DNA of 19,974 nt, taken from NCBI GenBank assembly GCA_900545215.1, contig UQXW01000039.1, positions 1 through 19,974 on the forward strand, given 5' to 3'. A model generated the notes under the pieces. It did not search any database and was not told where the DNA came from. It was given only the letters and a program-made list of their open reading frames with translations. How positions within the stretch are numbered: position 1 is the first letter of the stretch; the number at the start of each line of letters is the position of its first letter. The stretch is from an uncultured Bacteroidota bacterium (GTDB lineage: Bacteria; Bacteroidota; Bacteroidia; Bacteroidales; P3). Both the position numbers and the translations under genes were made by a program. Positions 13,145 to 19,974 of this stretch are shown piece by piece.

Positions 13145-15220
13145 ATGAAGAAAGTATTGACATTGGCTCTTGCTCTTGTAATGACATTCGGAGCAATGGC
13201 ACAGAAGACTTATCGTTTGAACGGCGATAAGCAAGATGCTAAGAAGACGGAAAGAGTGAGAACTTTGAACGTCGCAAAGAAAAGCATCGACAAAGACAAC
13301 ATCAAGAAATTGACCTTGAACCAAGCCAAGGCAATGAGCGTACAAGTTACCGATGTTGCGGTAGATTTCGCTAACATCGAGGTAACAGCAACCATCACTC
13401 CTAACTCGGATGTGGCTTCTTATGTTTACATGGCAGCCGATCCGAATAATCAGGAGTTTGCACAGTATGTGCAGTTGCTCCAAATGTTTGGAATGACGGA
13501 AACAGATGCTGTTGCAGCACTTGCAGACAATGCGGAAACTCCTGCAACAGGTACTCAAACCGTAACTATGGATGCAAGCTGGGTTTCTCCGGGAGAGCCA
13601 TACAATATTTACGTTGTTGCATTTGACGCAAATCAAACTGCACAGATGTTCACGGTGCCTTTCACTGCACCTGCAATCGGAGACCATGGAAATGCAGCCG
13701 TAACGGTTAATGTTCCCGCTGACAGCATTACAACGACTTCTGTTTACTTGACTATGACACCTAATGCCTCGACCTCTTATTACTATTACTTGATATATGA
13801 AGATTCAGACTTTGCTGCCGACAACTGGAACAATGACTCCGTAATGAATTACTTCACGACACAAGCACCAAAGAATTACTTTGAACGTGCCGGAAAATTG
13901 ACGGTAAGCCCTAATGAAAACTACACTGTTTACACTTTGGCGTACAATATCGACAGTGTAACGGACGGTCTTCAAACTTATTCATTCGCTACTCAAACCA
14001 TAGGTGGACACGGAACGCCTGCCGTAACGGTTGAAATGCCTGCCGACAGCGTAACAGCAACTTCGTTCTACGTTTCTTTCGCTCCGAACAGCGAGGTTGC
14101 TCATTATTATTATGCAATCATAGACTCTGCAACCGTAGCTTCCATGTCTTGGACGGCAGATTCTGTTATGTCATACATGCTTCAAAACGATGAAAAAGTA
14201 TACGATACTCTTGCCGGAAATATTACTAAATTGGCACCGGGTACTATATATAATGTTTACACTTTGGCTGCAAACTTGGATGGACAATATTCCAACCTTG
14301 AAATGTACCCTGTATCCACAACGGTAATAGGCGGTACCGGTACTCCTGTAATGACTGTTACTGTTAACAACATTACAGCGGCTTCTGCCGATTTGACAAT
14401 CACTCCTAACAGTGAAGTCGCATACTACTATTATTTGATAGCAACGGACGCTCAGTTGCAAGCCGGTGGAATGACGACCGATGCCGACGTTCAGGCTTAC
14501 TTGGAAAACGAAAATGCCAAAGAATATTTTGAATTGTCGGGTCCCTTAAACGGATTGACTATGGGAACGACTTACAAGGTATATGCCATAGGTTATAACT
14601 TGGACGGTACGGCAAGTTCGATAGCTCCTACAACTTTCACCACACAATCTCTTGGCGGTTCCGGATTGGCAGAGGTTGCTGTCAACGTTGAAGTCGTTGA
14701 CGGTGCCGCTACGATAAGCACGACCATGAACGACCAAACTGCTTACTATTACTATGCTTATTTCGCAGGAATAAACGGATATGGAGATGAAGAAATATTT
14801 GAAGTGGTTGACGGTAACGCTCAACGTCAGTTCTTTGAAAATATAAACATCGATGATGACCCGCTTGAAGAAGGTGAAGAATATGGTATATTCGTAGTTC
14901 CTTACAACGGTAACAACGAACAAGGTACTCCTGTTGCTGTAAGATTTACTTCCGAGGGCGTTATGGCTTCTTTGGTCGATGTCGATATGGCTTCCATAAG
15001 CGTTTATCCTAATCCTGCAAAGAACGTTGTAAGCATTTCTGCTCCTTCTGCAATAGACAGAATAGAGATGATGAACGTTTTGGGACAAAAGGTATATGAG
15101 AATGCCACAATCGGTTCAGAGAATACTACGATAAATGTTTCCGATTTGGATAACGGAACTTACTTCGTAAGAATATTCTGCGGTAACAAGATGATGACGA
15201 AAAAGTTGATTGTAAAATAA
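13145..15220 (+). CDS. T9SS-sorted protein with five Fn3-like repeats
   Basis: Secreted protein of 691 residues. A signal peptide (1-19) ends AMA followed by QKT, again predicting an N-terminal Gln. Residues about 55-620 hold five diverged repeats of roughly 95-120 residues that look like beta-sandwich (fibronectin type III-like) modules. Each begins with a Val/Thr-rich strand; the last four contain a tyrosine run (YYYY or YYY) after a TPNSE-like turn (APNSE and MNDQ variants occur), then an acidic insert with VMxYF-type helix, and the middle units end in GGxG. The C-terminal 70 residues are a T9SS type A domain (SVYPNPAKN, MNVLGQ, KKLIVK). No active site is visible; an adhesin or structural role is a guess. 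The leader is A-rich, and no TAnnTTTG promoter is evident between the upstream terminator and the ATG. Confidence 0.87.
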   Translation: MKKVLTLALALVMTFGAMAQKTYRLNGDKQDAKKTERVRTLNVAKKSIDKDNIKKLTLNQAKAMSVQVTDVAVDFANIEVTATITPNSDVASYVYMAADPNNQEFAQYVQLLQMFGMTETDAVAALADNAETPATGTQTVTMDASWVSPGEPYNIYVVAFDANQTAQMFTVPFTAPAIGDHGNAAVTVNVPADSITTTSVYLTMTPNASTSYYYYLIYEDSDFAADNWNNDSVMNYFTTQAPKNYFERAGKLTVSPNENYTVYTLAYNIDSVTDGLQTYSFATQTIGGHGTPAVTVEMPADSVTATSFYVSFAPNSEVAHYYYAIIDSATVASMSWTADSVMSYMLQNDEKVYDTLAGNITKLAPGTIYNVYTLAANLDGQYSNLEMYPVSTTVIGGTGTPVMTVTVNNITAASADLTITPNSEVAYYYYLIATDAQLQAGGMTTDADVQAYLENENAKEYFELSGPLNGLTMGTTYKVYAIGYNLDGTASSIAPTTFTTQSLGGSGLAEVAVNVEVVDGAATISTTMNDQTAYYYYAYFAGINGYGDEEIFEVVDGNAQRQFFENINIDDDPLEEGEEYGIFVVPYNGNNEQGTPVAVRFTSEGVMASLVDVDMASISVYPNPAKNVVSISAPSAIDRIEMMNVLGQKVYENATIGSENTTINVSDLDNGTYFVRIFCGNKMMTKKLIVK

Positions 15221-15247
15221 TCGACGGTAGTCTCATTGCAATATCGG

Positions 15248-15281
15248 GCGTTGCTCCTTTCTTAGGGGCAACGCTTTTTTT
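15248..15281 (+). terminator. Intrinsic terminator after the Fn3-like repeat gene
   Basis: GCGTTGCTCC (15248-15257) pairs with GGGGCAACGC (15265-15274), 10 bp with one G-T, a 7-base loop, and seven Ts at 15275-15281. Confidence 0.9.
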
Positions 15282-15315
15282 ATGTTTCTGCATAGGAAAG
15301 TCATAAGAATTTTAT

Positions 15316-15323
15316 TACCTTTG
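15316..15323 (+). promoter_or_regulatory. argS promoter -7 element
   Basis: TACCTTTG matches TAnnTTTG and sits between the preceding terminator and argS. No convincing TTTG box lies 19-21 bases upstream. Initiation near 15328 would give a leader of about 40 bases. Confidence 0.6.
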
Positions 15324-15368
15324 CAAATCGGTCGATTGTACCGACGTTGAAGACTAATTGTTTTTGAA

Positions 15369-17165
15369 ATGATAGATATACTGATACAGAAATCGGTTTC
15401 GGAAGCCTTGAACAAGGAATTCGGTGTTGCTGTTGCTCCTGAAACCATTGCTCTTACGGCTACCAAGAAAGAATTTACGGGAGATTTCACCCTTGTTGTT
15501 TTTCCTTACATGCAGAAGTGCGGTTGCAAGAATCCTGTGGAACTTGCGAACAAGATAGGTGATTTTGTCGTTTCCGCTTGCGAATGGGTGGAGAGTTACA
15601 ATGTGATAAAGGGATTTTTGAATTTCGTTGTAAGCGAAAATTATTGGAAAGACTTTCTCGGACGAAATTTCAGGAATGAGACTTTCGGTTACATGGCTGT
15701 CAGAGGCGATAAGCCTGTCGTCATAGAATATTCTTCCCCTAATACGAACAAGCCTTTGCACTTGGGACACATCAGAAACAATCTTTTGGGTTGGTCTGTT
15801 GCTGAGATATTGAAAGCGAACGGCTATGCAGTCAAGAAAGTGAACCTCGTAAACGATAGGGGCATACATATATGTAAGTCCATGCTCGCTTGGAAAAAGT
15901 TTTCGGGCGGAGAAACTCCTCGAAGCAGCGGCATGAAAGGCGACCATTTGGTCGGAAAGTATTACGTTGCGTTCGATAAGGCGTACAAGCAGGAGATTGC
16001 CGACTTGGTTGCCAAGGGAATGCCAAAGGAAGAGGCTGAGAAAAATGCTCCGATATTGTTGGAGGCTCAGAACATGTTGAAGAAGTGGGAAGAAAAGGAC
16101 GAAGAGGTTTTGGCTTTATGGAGGCAGATGAACGGATGGGTTTACGAGGGTTTTGAAGAAACGTATGCCAAGCTGGGAATAGACTTCGATAAGGTTTACT
16201 ATGAGTCGGAGACGTATCTTTTGGGCAAAGACCTTGTCAACAAAGGTTTGGAAAAAGGTGTGTTCTATCGTAGGGAGGACGGCTCCGTGTGGATTGATTT
16301 GACGAAAGACGGTTTGGACGAGAAGTTGTTGTTGAGGAAGGACGGCACTTCGGTATATATGACTCAGGATTTGGGAACGGCTTGTTTGCGACATGAGGAC
16401 TTCGGTTCTGAAAGGCTGATTTACGTTGTCGGAAATGAGCAGAACTATCATTTCGCCGTGTTGAAGCTCGTTTTGGAGAAGCTTGGAATGACGTGGGCAA
16501 AGGATTTGTACCATCTTTCGTACGGAATGGTGGAATTACCTAACGGAAAGATGAAATCGAGAGAGGGGACGGTGGTCGATGCGGACGATTTGATTGAACA
16601 AATGGTGGAAACGGCAAAGGTGCAAACTGAAGAGCATGGAAAGACCGATGGTTTTACGCAGGAGCAGGCCGACAGACTTTATTCGCAGTTGGCATTGGGT
16701 GCGTTGAAGTACTTTATTCTTAAAGTCGATCCGAAGAAAAACATGTTGTTCAATCCCGAAGAGTCCATCGATTTCAACGGAAACACAGGTCCTTTCATTC
16801 AATATACTCATGCAAGGATTTGTTCCATTATTCGTAAAGCAGAGGAGAAGGAGGCTGTGAGCATAAAATCCTTGCAACTCGGCAGAGATTTTGCTTTCAA
16901 CGCCAAGGAAAAGGAAATTTTGAATGTTTTGTATTCATTTCCTGCCGTTGTCAGACAGGCAGGCAGCACTTACTCGCCGGCATTGATTGCTAATTTTGTT
17001 TTTGATTTGGCGAAGAGTTTCAATGCTTTCTACCAAGACACTCCGATTTTGAGAGAAGAGAATGCGGATACGAGACAAATGCGTCTGTGTCTTACTTATT
17101 TCGTCGGTTCGACGATAAAGACGGCTATGCATTTGTTGGGAATAGAGGTTCCGGAAAGAATGTAG
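15369..17165 (+). CDS. argS: Arginine--tRNA ligase
   Basis: Class I synthetase that charges tRNA-Arg. The 598-residue protein has the ArgS N-terminal additional domain (about 1-90), the HIGH motif as HLGH at 131-134 in SSPNTNKPLHLGH, a KMSKS-equivalent loop MKSREGT at about 395-401 with K396 and S397, and a C-terminal DALR anticodon-binding domain from about 475, which opens with FIQYTHARI and ends with the typical LLGIEVPERM. Length is normal. It heads the argS-clpS-nfeD-floA run; clpS begins six bases after the stop. Confidence 0.97.
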   Translation: MIDILIQKSVSEALNKEFGVAVAPETIALTATKKEFTGDFTLVVFPYMQKCGCKNPVELANKIGDFVVSACEWVESYNVIKGFLNFVVSENYWKDFLGRNFRNETFGYMAVRGDKPVVIEYSSPNTNKPLHLGHIRNNLLGWSVAEILKANGYAVKKVNLVNDRGIHICKSMLAWKKFSGGETPRSSGMKGDHLVGKYYVAFDKAYKQEIADLVAKGMPKEEAEKNAPILLEAQNMLKKWEEKDEEVLALWRQMNGWVYEGFEETYAKLGIDFDKVYYESETYLLGKDLVNKGLEKGVFYRREDGSVWIDLTKDGLDEKLLLRKDGTSVYMTQDLGTACLRHEDFGSERLIYVVGNEQNYHFAVLKLVLEKLGMTWAKDLYHLSYGMVELPNGKMKSREGTVVDADDLIEQMVETAKVQTEEHGKTDGFTQEQADRLYSQLALGALKYFILKVDPKKNMLFNPEESIDFNGNTGPFIQYTHARICSIIRKAEEKEAVSIKSLQLGRDFAFNAKEKEILNVLYSFPAVVRQAGSTYSPALIANFVFDLAKSFNAFYQDTPILREENADTRQMRLCLTYFVGSTIKTAMHLLGIEVPERM

Positions 17166-17171
17166 AATGAT

Positions 17172-17456
17172 ATGGAGAGGCATGATGTTTCAACGGAAAC
17201 GCAAGGCAGCTTATCATTGCTTTGCGAACAAGAGGGTGGAAACGAATTGATTGTTTTCAATGACGATTTCCATACTTTCGATTACGTCATAGATTGTTTG
17301 CAACATATATGCAGACTGAACAGGCAACAAGCCGTTAATTGCACGAACGTAATCCATTATAAGGGTTTGTGTGCCGTTAAGCACGGAAGCTATGACGAGT
17401 TGAAACAGATGTGTTCCGAACTTTTGAAAAGGGAACTTAGTGCGGAGGTTCGGTAA
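17172..17456 (+). CDS. clpS: ATP-dependent Clp protease adaptor ClpS
   Basis: ClpS delivers N-degron substrates to ClpA/ClpC-type unfoldases. The 94-residue protein has a short flexible N-terminus (1-24) and the ClpS core: FNDDFHTFDYVID with N30, D31 and D32 at the N-degron pocket, and H62 in VIHYKG, matching the pocket His of the family, followed by the final helix YDELKQMCSELL. Position six bases after argS suggests co-transcription. A link to arginyl-tRNA supply is tempting but not shown by the sequence. Confidence 0.88.
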   Translation: MERHDVSTETQGSLSLLCEQEGGNELIVFNDDFHTFDYVIDCLQHICRLNRQQAVNCTNVIHYKGLCAVKHGSYDELKQMCSELLKRELSAEVR

Positions 17457-17489
17457 AAAGAAAGAATAAACCTGAAAAACGATAATTCT

Positions 17490-17957
17490 ATGGACGTGTT
17501 TTTGATTTTACTTTTGTTGACGGGCGGAATTGCTTTGTTGGTTTTGGAATTGGTTGCAATACCCGGCACAACCATTGCGGGCTTGTGCGGCGTGGGTTTG
17601 TTGATTTATGGTATTTATGAGGTGTTTATGCAATATGGTGCGGTGTATGGTGTAGTTTCCATTGTCGTTTCGCTTGCCATTTGCATTGTATTATTGGTAT
17701 ATTCCCTCAGAACAAAAACATGGAAACGTTTTTCGCTGAACAAGGAGATTGATTCCAAGGTCAATACCATCGAAACGAAAATTCATGTTGGTGATAAGGG
17801 TATGTCGATAACCCGTTTGGCACCTATGGGAATGGCTGAGATAAACGGACAAAGGTTGGAGGTTTATACATCTACTTCATACGTCGAACCGAATACGCCT
17901 CTTATTGTGGAGGCAATAGACGGGAACAGGATAAGAGTAAGAGAGGAACAGAAATAA
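17490..17957 (+). CDS. NfeD family membrane protein
   Basis: Small membrane protein of 155 residues of the short NfeD type. Three hydrophobic segments span about 3-25, 28-50 and 54-76, followed by a basic linker and a C-terminal OB-fold-like beta domain (about 98-152) with the family pattern GxxGMSITRLAPMGMAEINGQRLEV. No N-terminal serine-protease half is present. NfeD proteins commonly pair with SPFH/flotillin proteins, and floA follows 31 bases later, which supports the call. The exact biochemical role is unsettled. Confidence 0.87.
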   Translation: MDVFLILLLLTGGIALLVLELVAIPGTTIAGLCGVGLLIYGIYEVFMQYGAVYGVVSIVVSLAICIVLLVYSLRTKTWKRFSLNKEIDSKVNTIETKIHVGDKGMSITRLAPMGMAEINGQRLEVYTSTSYVEPNTPLIVEAIDGNRIRVREEQK

Positions 17958-17988
17958 ACAAGAGTAATAACCAAATAATCAAATCATC

Positions 17989-18957
17989 ATGAGCGGAATT
18001 ATTTTTATAATCGTATTGGCATTCATACTGCTGTTGGTATTCTTCTATTTGGTACCTATAAATCTGTGGTTTCAATGCGTTTTGAACGGGGTCAGAATAT
18101 CTCTCGTTCAACTTATCTTTATGCGTTGGCGTAAAGTGCCGCCTGCAATCATTGTCAATGCAATGATTAACTCTAAGAAAGCAGGCTTGAATTTAAGCAG
18201 CGACCTGTTGGAGGCTCACTATTTGGCAGGAGGTCATGTTCGCAGCGTCGTTAATGCTCTTATCTCTGCGGATAAGGCGAACATAGCTTTGGATTTCAAT
18301 ACAGCCACAGCCATCGACTTGGCCGGTAGAGATGTATTGGATGCAGTGCAAATGTCTGTTAATCCCAAGGTGTTGGATACGCCTTCCGTTGCAGCCGTTG
18401 CAAGCAATGGTATTCAGTTGATAGTAAAAGCCAGAGTTACGGTAAGGGCGAATATCAGGCAACTCGTAGGAGGAGCAGGTGAAGAGACCATTCTTGCCCG
18501 TGTGGGTGAGGGTATAGTTACCGCAATCGGTTCTGCACGGACGCATGCGGAGGTTTTGGAAAATCCTGATTCCATATCGAAGCTCGTTCTTTCGAAAGGC
18601 TTGGATACGGGAACGGCATTCGAGATACTTTCCATAGATATAGCAGACATAGACGTGGGAAAGAACATCGGAGCTCAGTTGCAAATCGATCAGGCAAATG
18701 CCGACAAGAACATTGCACAGGCAAAGGCGGAGGAGCGTAGAGCAATGGCTATTGCCGTGGAGCAGGAAATGAAAGCGAAGGCACAGGAGATGAGAGCAAA
18801 GGTCATTGAGGCAGAAGCCGAAGTGCCGATGGCTATGTCGGAAGCATTCCGCAAAGGAAACCTCGGCATAATGGATTACTACAAAATGCAGAACATCAAA
18901 GCCGATACCGAGATGAGAGAATCCATAGCCAAGCCTGCTGTGGAAAAAGAAAAATAG
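17989..18957 (+). CDS. floA: Flotillin-like protein FloA
   Basis: SPFH-superfamily scaffold protein of membrane microdomains, 322 residues, usual for FloA. An N-terminal hydrophobic hairpin (about 3-27) anchors it; the core includes WRKVPPAIIVNAMINSKKAG (about 48-67), LEAHYLAGGHV and the ISKLVLSKGLDTGTAFEI region. An Ala/Glu/Lys-rich coiled coil (about 225-290) mediates oligomerisation in the family, and the tail is charged. It follows nfeD by 31 bases and is closed by a strong terminator, making it the last gene of the argS unit. The family was formerly labelled YqfA. Confidence 0.93.
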   Translation: MSGIIFIIVLAFILLLVFFYLVPINLWFQCVLNGVRISLVQLIFMRWRKVPPAIIVNAMINSKKAGLNLSSDLLEAHYLAGGHVRSVVNALISADKANIALDFNTATAIDLAGRDVLDAVQMSVNPKVLDTPSVAAVASNGIQLIVKARVTVRANIRQLVGGAGEETILARVGEGIVTAIGSARTHAEVLENPDSISKLVLSKGLDTGTAFEILSIDIADIDVGKNIGAQLQIDQANADKNIAQAKAEERRAMAIAVEQEMKAKAQEMRAKVIEAEAEVPMAMSEAFRKGNLGIMDYYKMQNIKADTEMRESIAKPAVEKEK

Positions 18958-18981
18958 AAGATTAAACGATAAGCATTGCAT

Positions 18982-19025
18982 GCACCGGTTTTCAAGTCAG
19001 AAGCCGGTGCTTTTTTATTTTTTTT
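18982..19025 (+). terminator. Intrinsic terminator of the argS-floA unit
   Basis: Ten base pairs between 18982-18991 and 19001-19010 (GCACCGG with GCCGGTGC, one G-T), a 9-base loop, then a long T-rich tract TTTTTTATTTTTTTT. Confidence 0.9.
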
Positions 19026-19974
19026 GTGTAGTTCCACGGCAGGAAGCTGAATTCCACTCACAAATGCAACTTATCGGTTAGACCACTCGTTATGGTCTCA
19101 AAATTAGCAAAAAAATATTCAAGAGGAGCTAGAAAGCCGAGCTTTTTTCTTGGTCTATTGTTCAATCTGTTCTGAATGAAAGAAATGTCTTCATCGGTCA
19201 AATCCTCAAACGATGAACCCTTCGGCAGATATTGTCGTATAAGTCCGTTCATATTTTCATTGGCTCCCCTTCCTCTCGAATGATATGGATGTGCAAAGTA
19301 AACATCTATACCGAGTGCAGTGGCAATGTCCTTATGTCCGGCAAACTCTTTTCCATTGTCTGTTGTGGCGGTGTGTAGCAATGTGCGGATTGGTTTCAAT
19401 TGCTCTATCACTGCTCTTGTCAATGTCTTTGCTTCCTTTCCTTCAAGTAAGGTTAACCAACACATATTGGTTGCTCTGTCATTTATGGTAGCTTTTTTAT
19501 GCTTCTTGCCTATTACTGTATCGAATTTAAGGTCTCCGAAACGTGTCTTTACGTCCACTATGGTCGGTCGTTCCTCTATGCCTGTTCTGTCTTTAATGAT
19601 ACCACGTTTATCTTTGGCTGCTCCTCGTTTCCTATACCGTCTCCCTTTATGTCTGAGATGTCTGTATAGTTTACCACCTCGCTTCTTATCTTTCCAAATG
19701 TATTGGTAAATCCTTTCACAACTGACACACTTTATCCCTTTCAATTTACAACGCCCTGTTATCTGTTCGGGACTGTAATCTCTTTCAACATTGTCTCTAC
19801 AAGTAGGCATATCTCTTTTGTGAACTTGATGGACTTAGGCTTCTCTTTCATTCTTCGTTCATATTTGCTCGGCTCTGTATTGTCCGCTACGCTTATCGCA
19901 GTTCCGCTTTAATTCACGACTAATCACAGATTTATCTTTGCCGATAACGTTTGCGATTTGATTATTCCTGAAAC
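19026..19974 (-). mobile_element. IS30-family insertion sequence, one end outside the window
   Basis: The transposase remnant defines the element. Its 3' end should lie between the floA terminator (19025) and the transposase stop (19058); the 32 bases between have two copies of TTCCAC (19032 and 19052) but the exact inverted-repeat tip and target duplication cannot be set because the other end is beyond 19974. Confidence 0.7.
19058..19974 (-). pseudogene. IS30-family transposase, frameshifted and partial
   Basis: Minus-strand reading gives an IS30 transposase in three pieces. From the window edge to 19859 one frame encodes the N-terminal helix-turn-helix (NQIANVIGKDKSVISRELKR) and hits TGA. 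A second frame (19866-19759) continues with KYERRMKEKPK and KFTKEICLL. A third (open from 19810, joining near 19781) carries DYSPEQITGRCKLKG, the IYQYIW motif and the DDE catalytic core: D in GDLKFDTVIG, D in TTDNGKEF and E in RGANENMNG, ending at 19058. The second join is explained by one lost base near 19781; the first lies near 19867. The first residues are outside the window. The intact 250-residue C-terminal ORF alone lacks DNA-binding parts, so transposition activity is unlikely unless the shifts are sequencing errors. Confidence 0.85.

Noticed and set aside
19320..19709. 129-codon plus-strand ORF opposite the transposase
   Set aside because: It is a shadow of the conserved IS30 catalytic region.

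Overview
The window looks like chromosomal DNA of a member of the Bacteroidota, most likely order Bacteroidales. Three secreted proteins end in a type IX secretion (T9SS type A) sorting domain with the YPNPA start and a basic KKL-[IV]-V-[EK] tail. Promoters have the Bacteroidota -7 form TAnnTTTG instead of a sigma70 -10 box, and start codons follow A-rich leaders mostly lacking Shine-Dalgarno sequences. Lipoprotein signals end in FVSC or FTSC, and the gene content (LpxK, RbfA, CysS, ArgS, ClpS, NfeD, FloA) is ordinary core material.

Layout. 1-500: a mostly unassigned stretch with one possible 65-residue ORF and a good promoter. 501-3527: a large T9SS cargo protein with BspA-type leucine-rich repeats and eight tandem 51-residue two-cysteine repeats. 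3626-5197, minus strand: queD and an AI-2E-type permease, a two-gene unit. 5308-11684, plus strand: a tightly packed probable operon of rbfA, a LolC/LolE-type permease, cysS, a type II glutaminyl cyclase lipoprotein, a four-cysteine Rieske-like lipoprotein, lpxK and punA. 11685-12090: a gap with two hairpins and a near-consensus promoter. 12091-15220: two further T9SS cargo proteins, each followed or separated by an intrinsic terminator. 15369-18957: argS, clpS, nfeD and floA, closed by a strong terminator. 19058 to the right edge, minus strand: a decayed IS30-family transposase with two frameshifts, its N-terminus cut off by the window edge.

How the parts relate. Two of the secreted proteins have signal peptides predicted to leave an N-terminal glutamine (MA|QK), and the window also encodes a lipoprotein resembling glutaminyl cyclases, the enzymes that convert such glutamines to pyroglutamate. 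lpxK (lipid A) and the LolC/E-type permease (lipoprotein release) add to an outer-membrane theme mixed with translation genes. NfeD and FloA form a known pair of membrane-microdomain proteins.

I see no CRISPR array, defence island, rRNA or tRNA. The points most worth checking are the back-to-back promoters of queD and rbfA, which sit so close to the start codons that both mRNAs should be leaderless; the degenerate Rieske-like lipoprotein; the near-identical 153-bp repeats; and a long hairpin downstream of punA.
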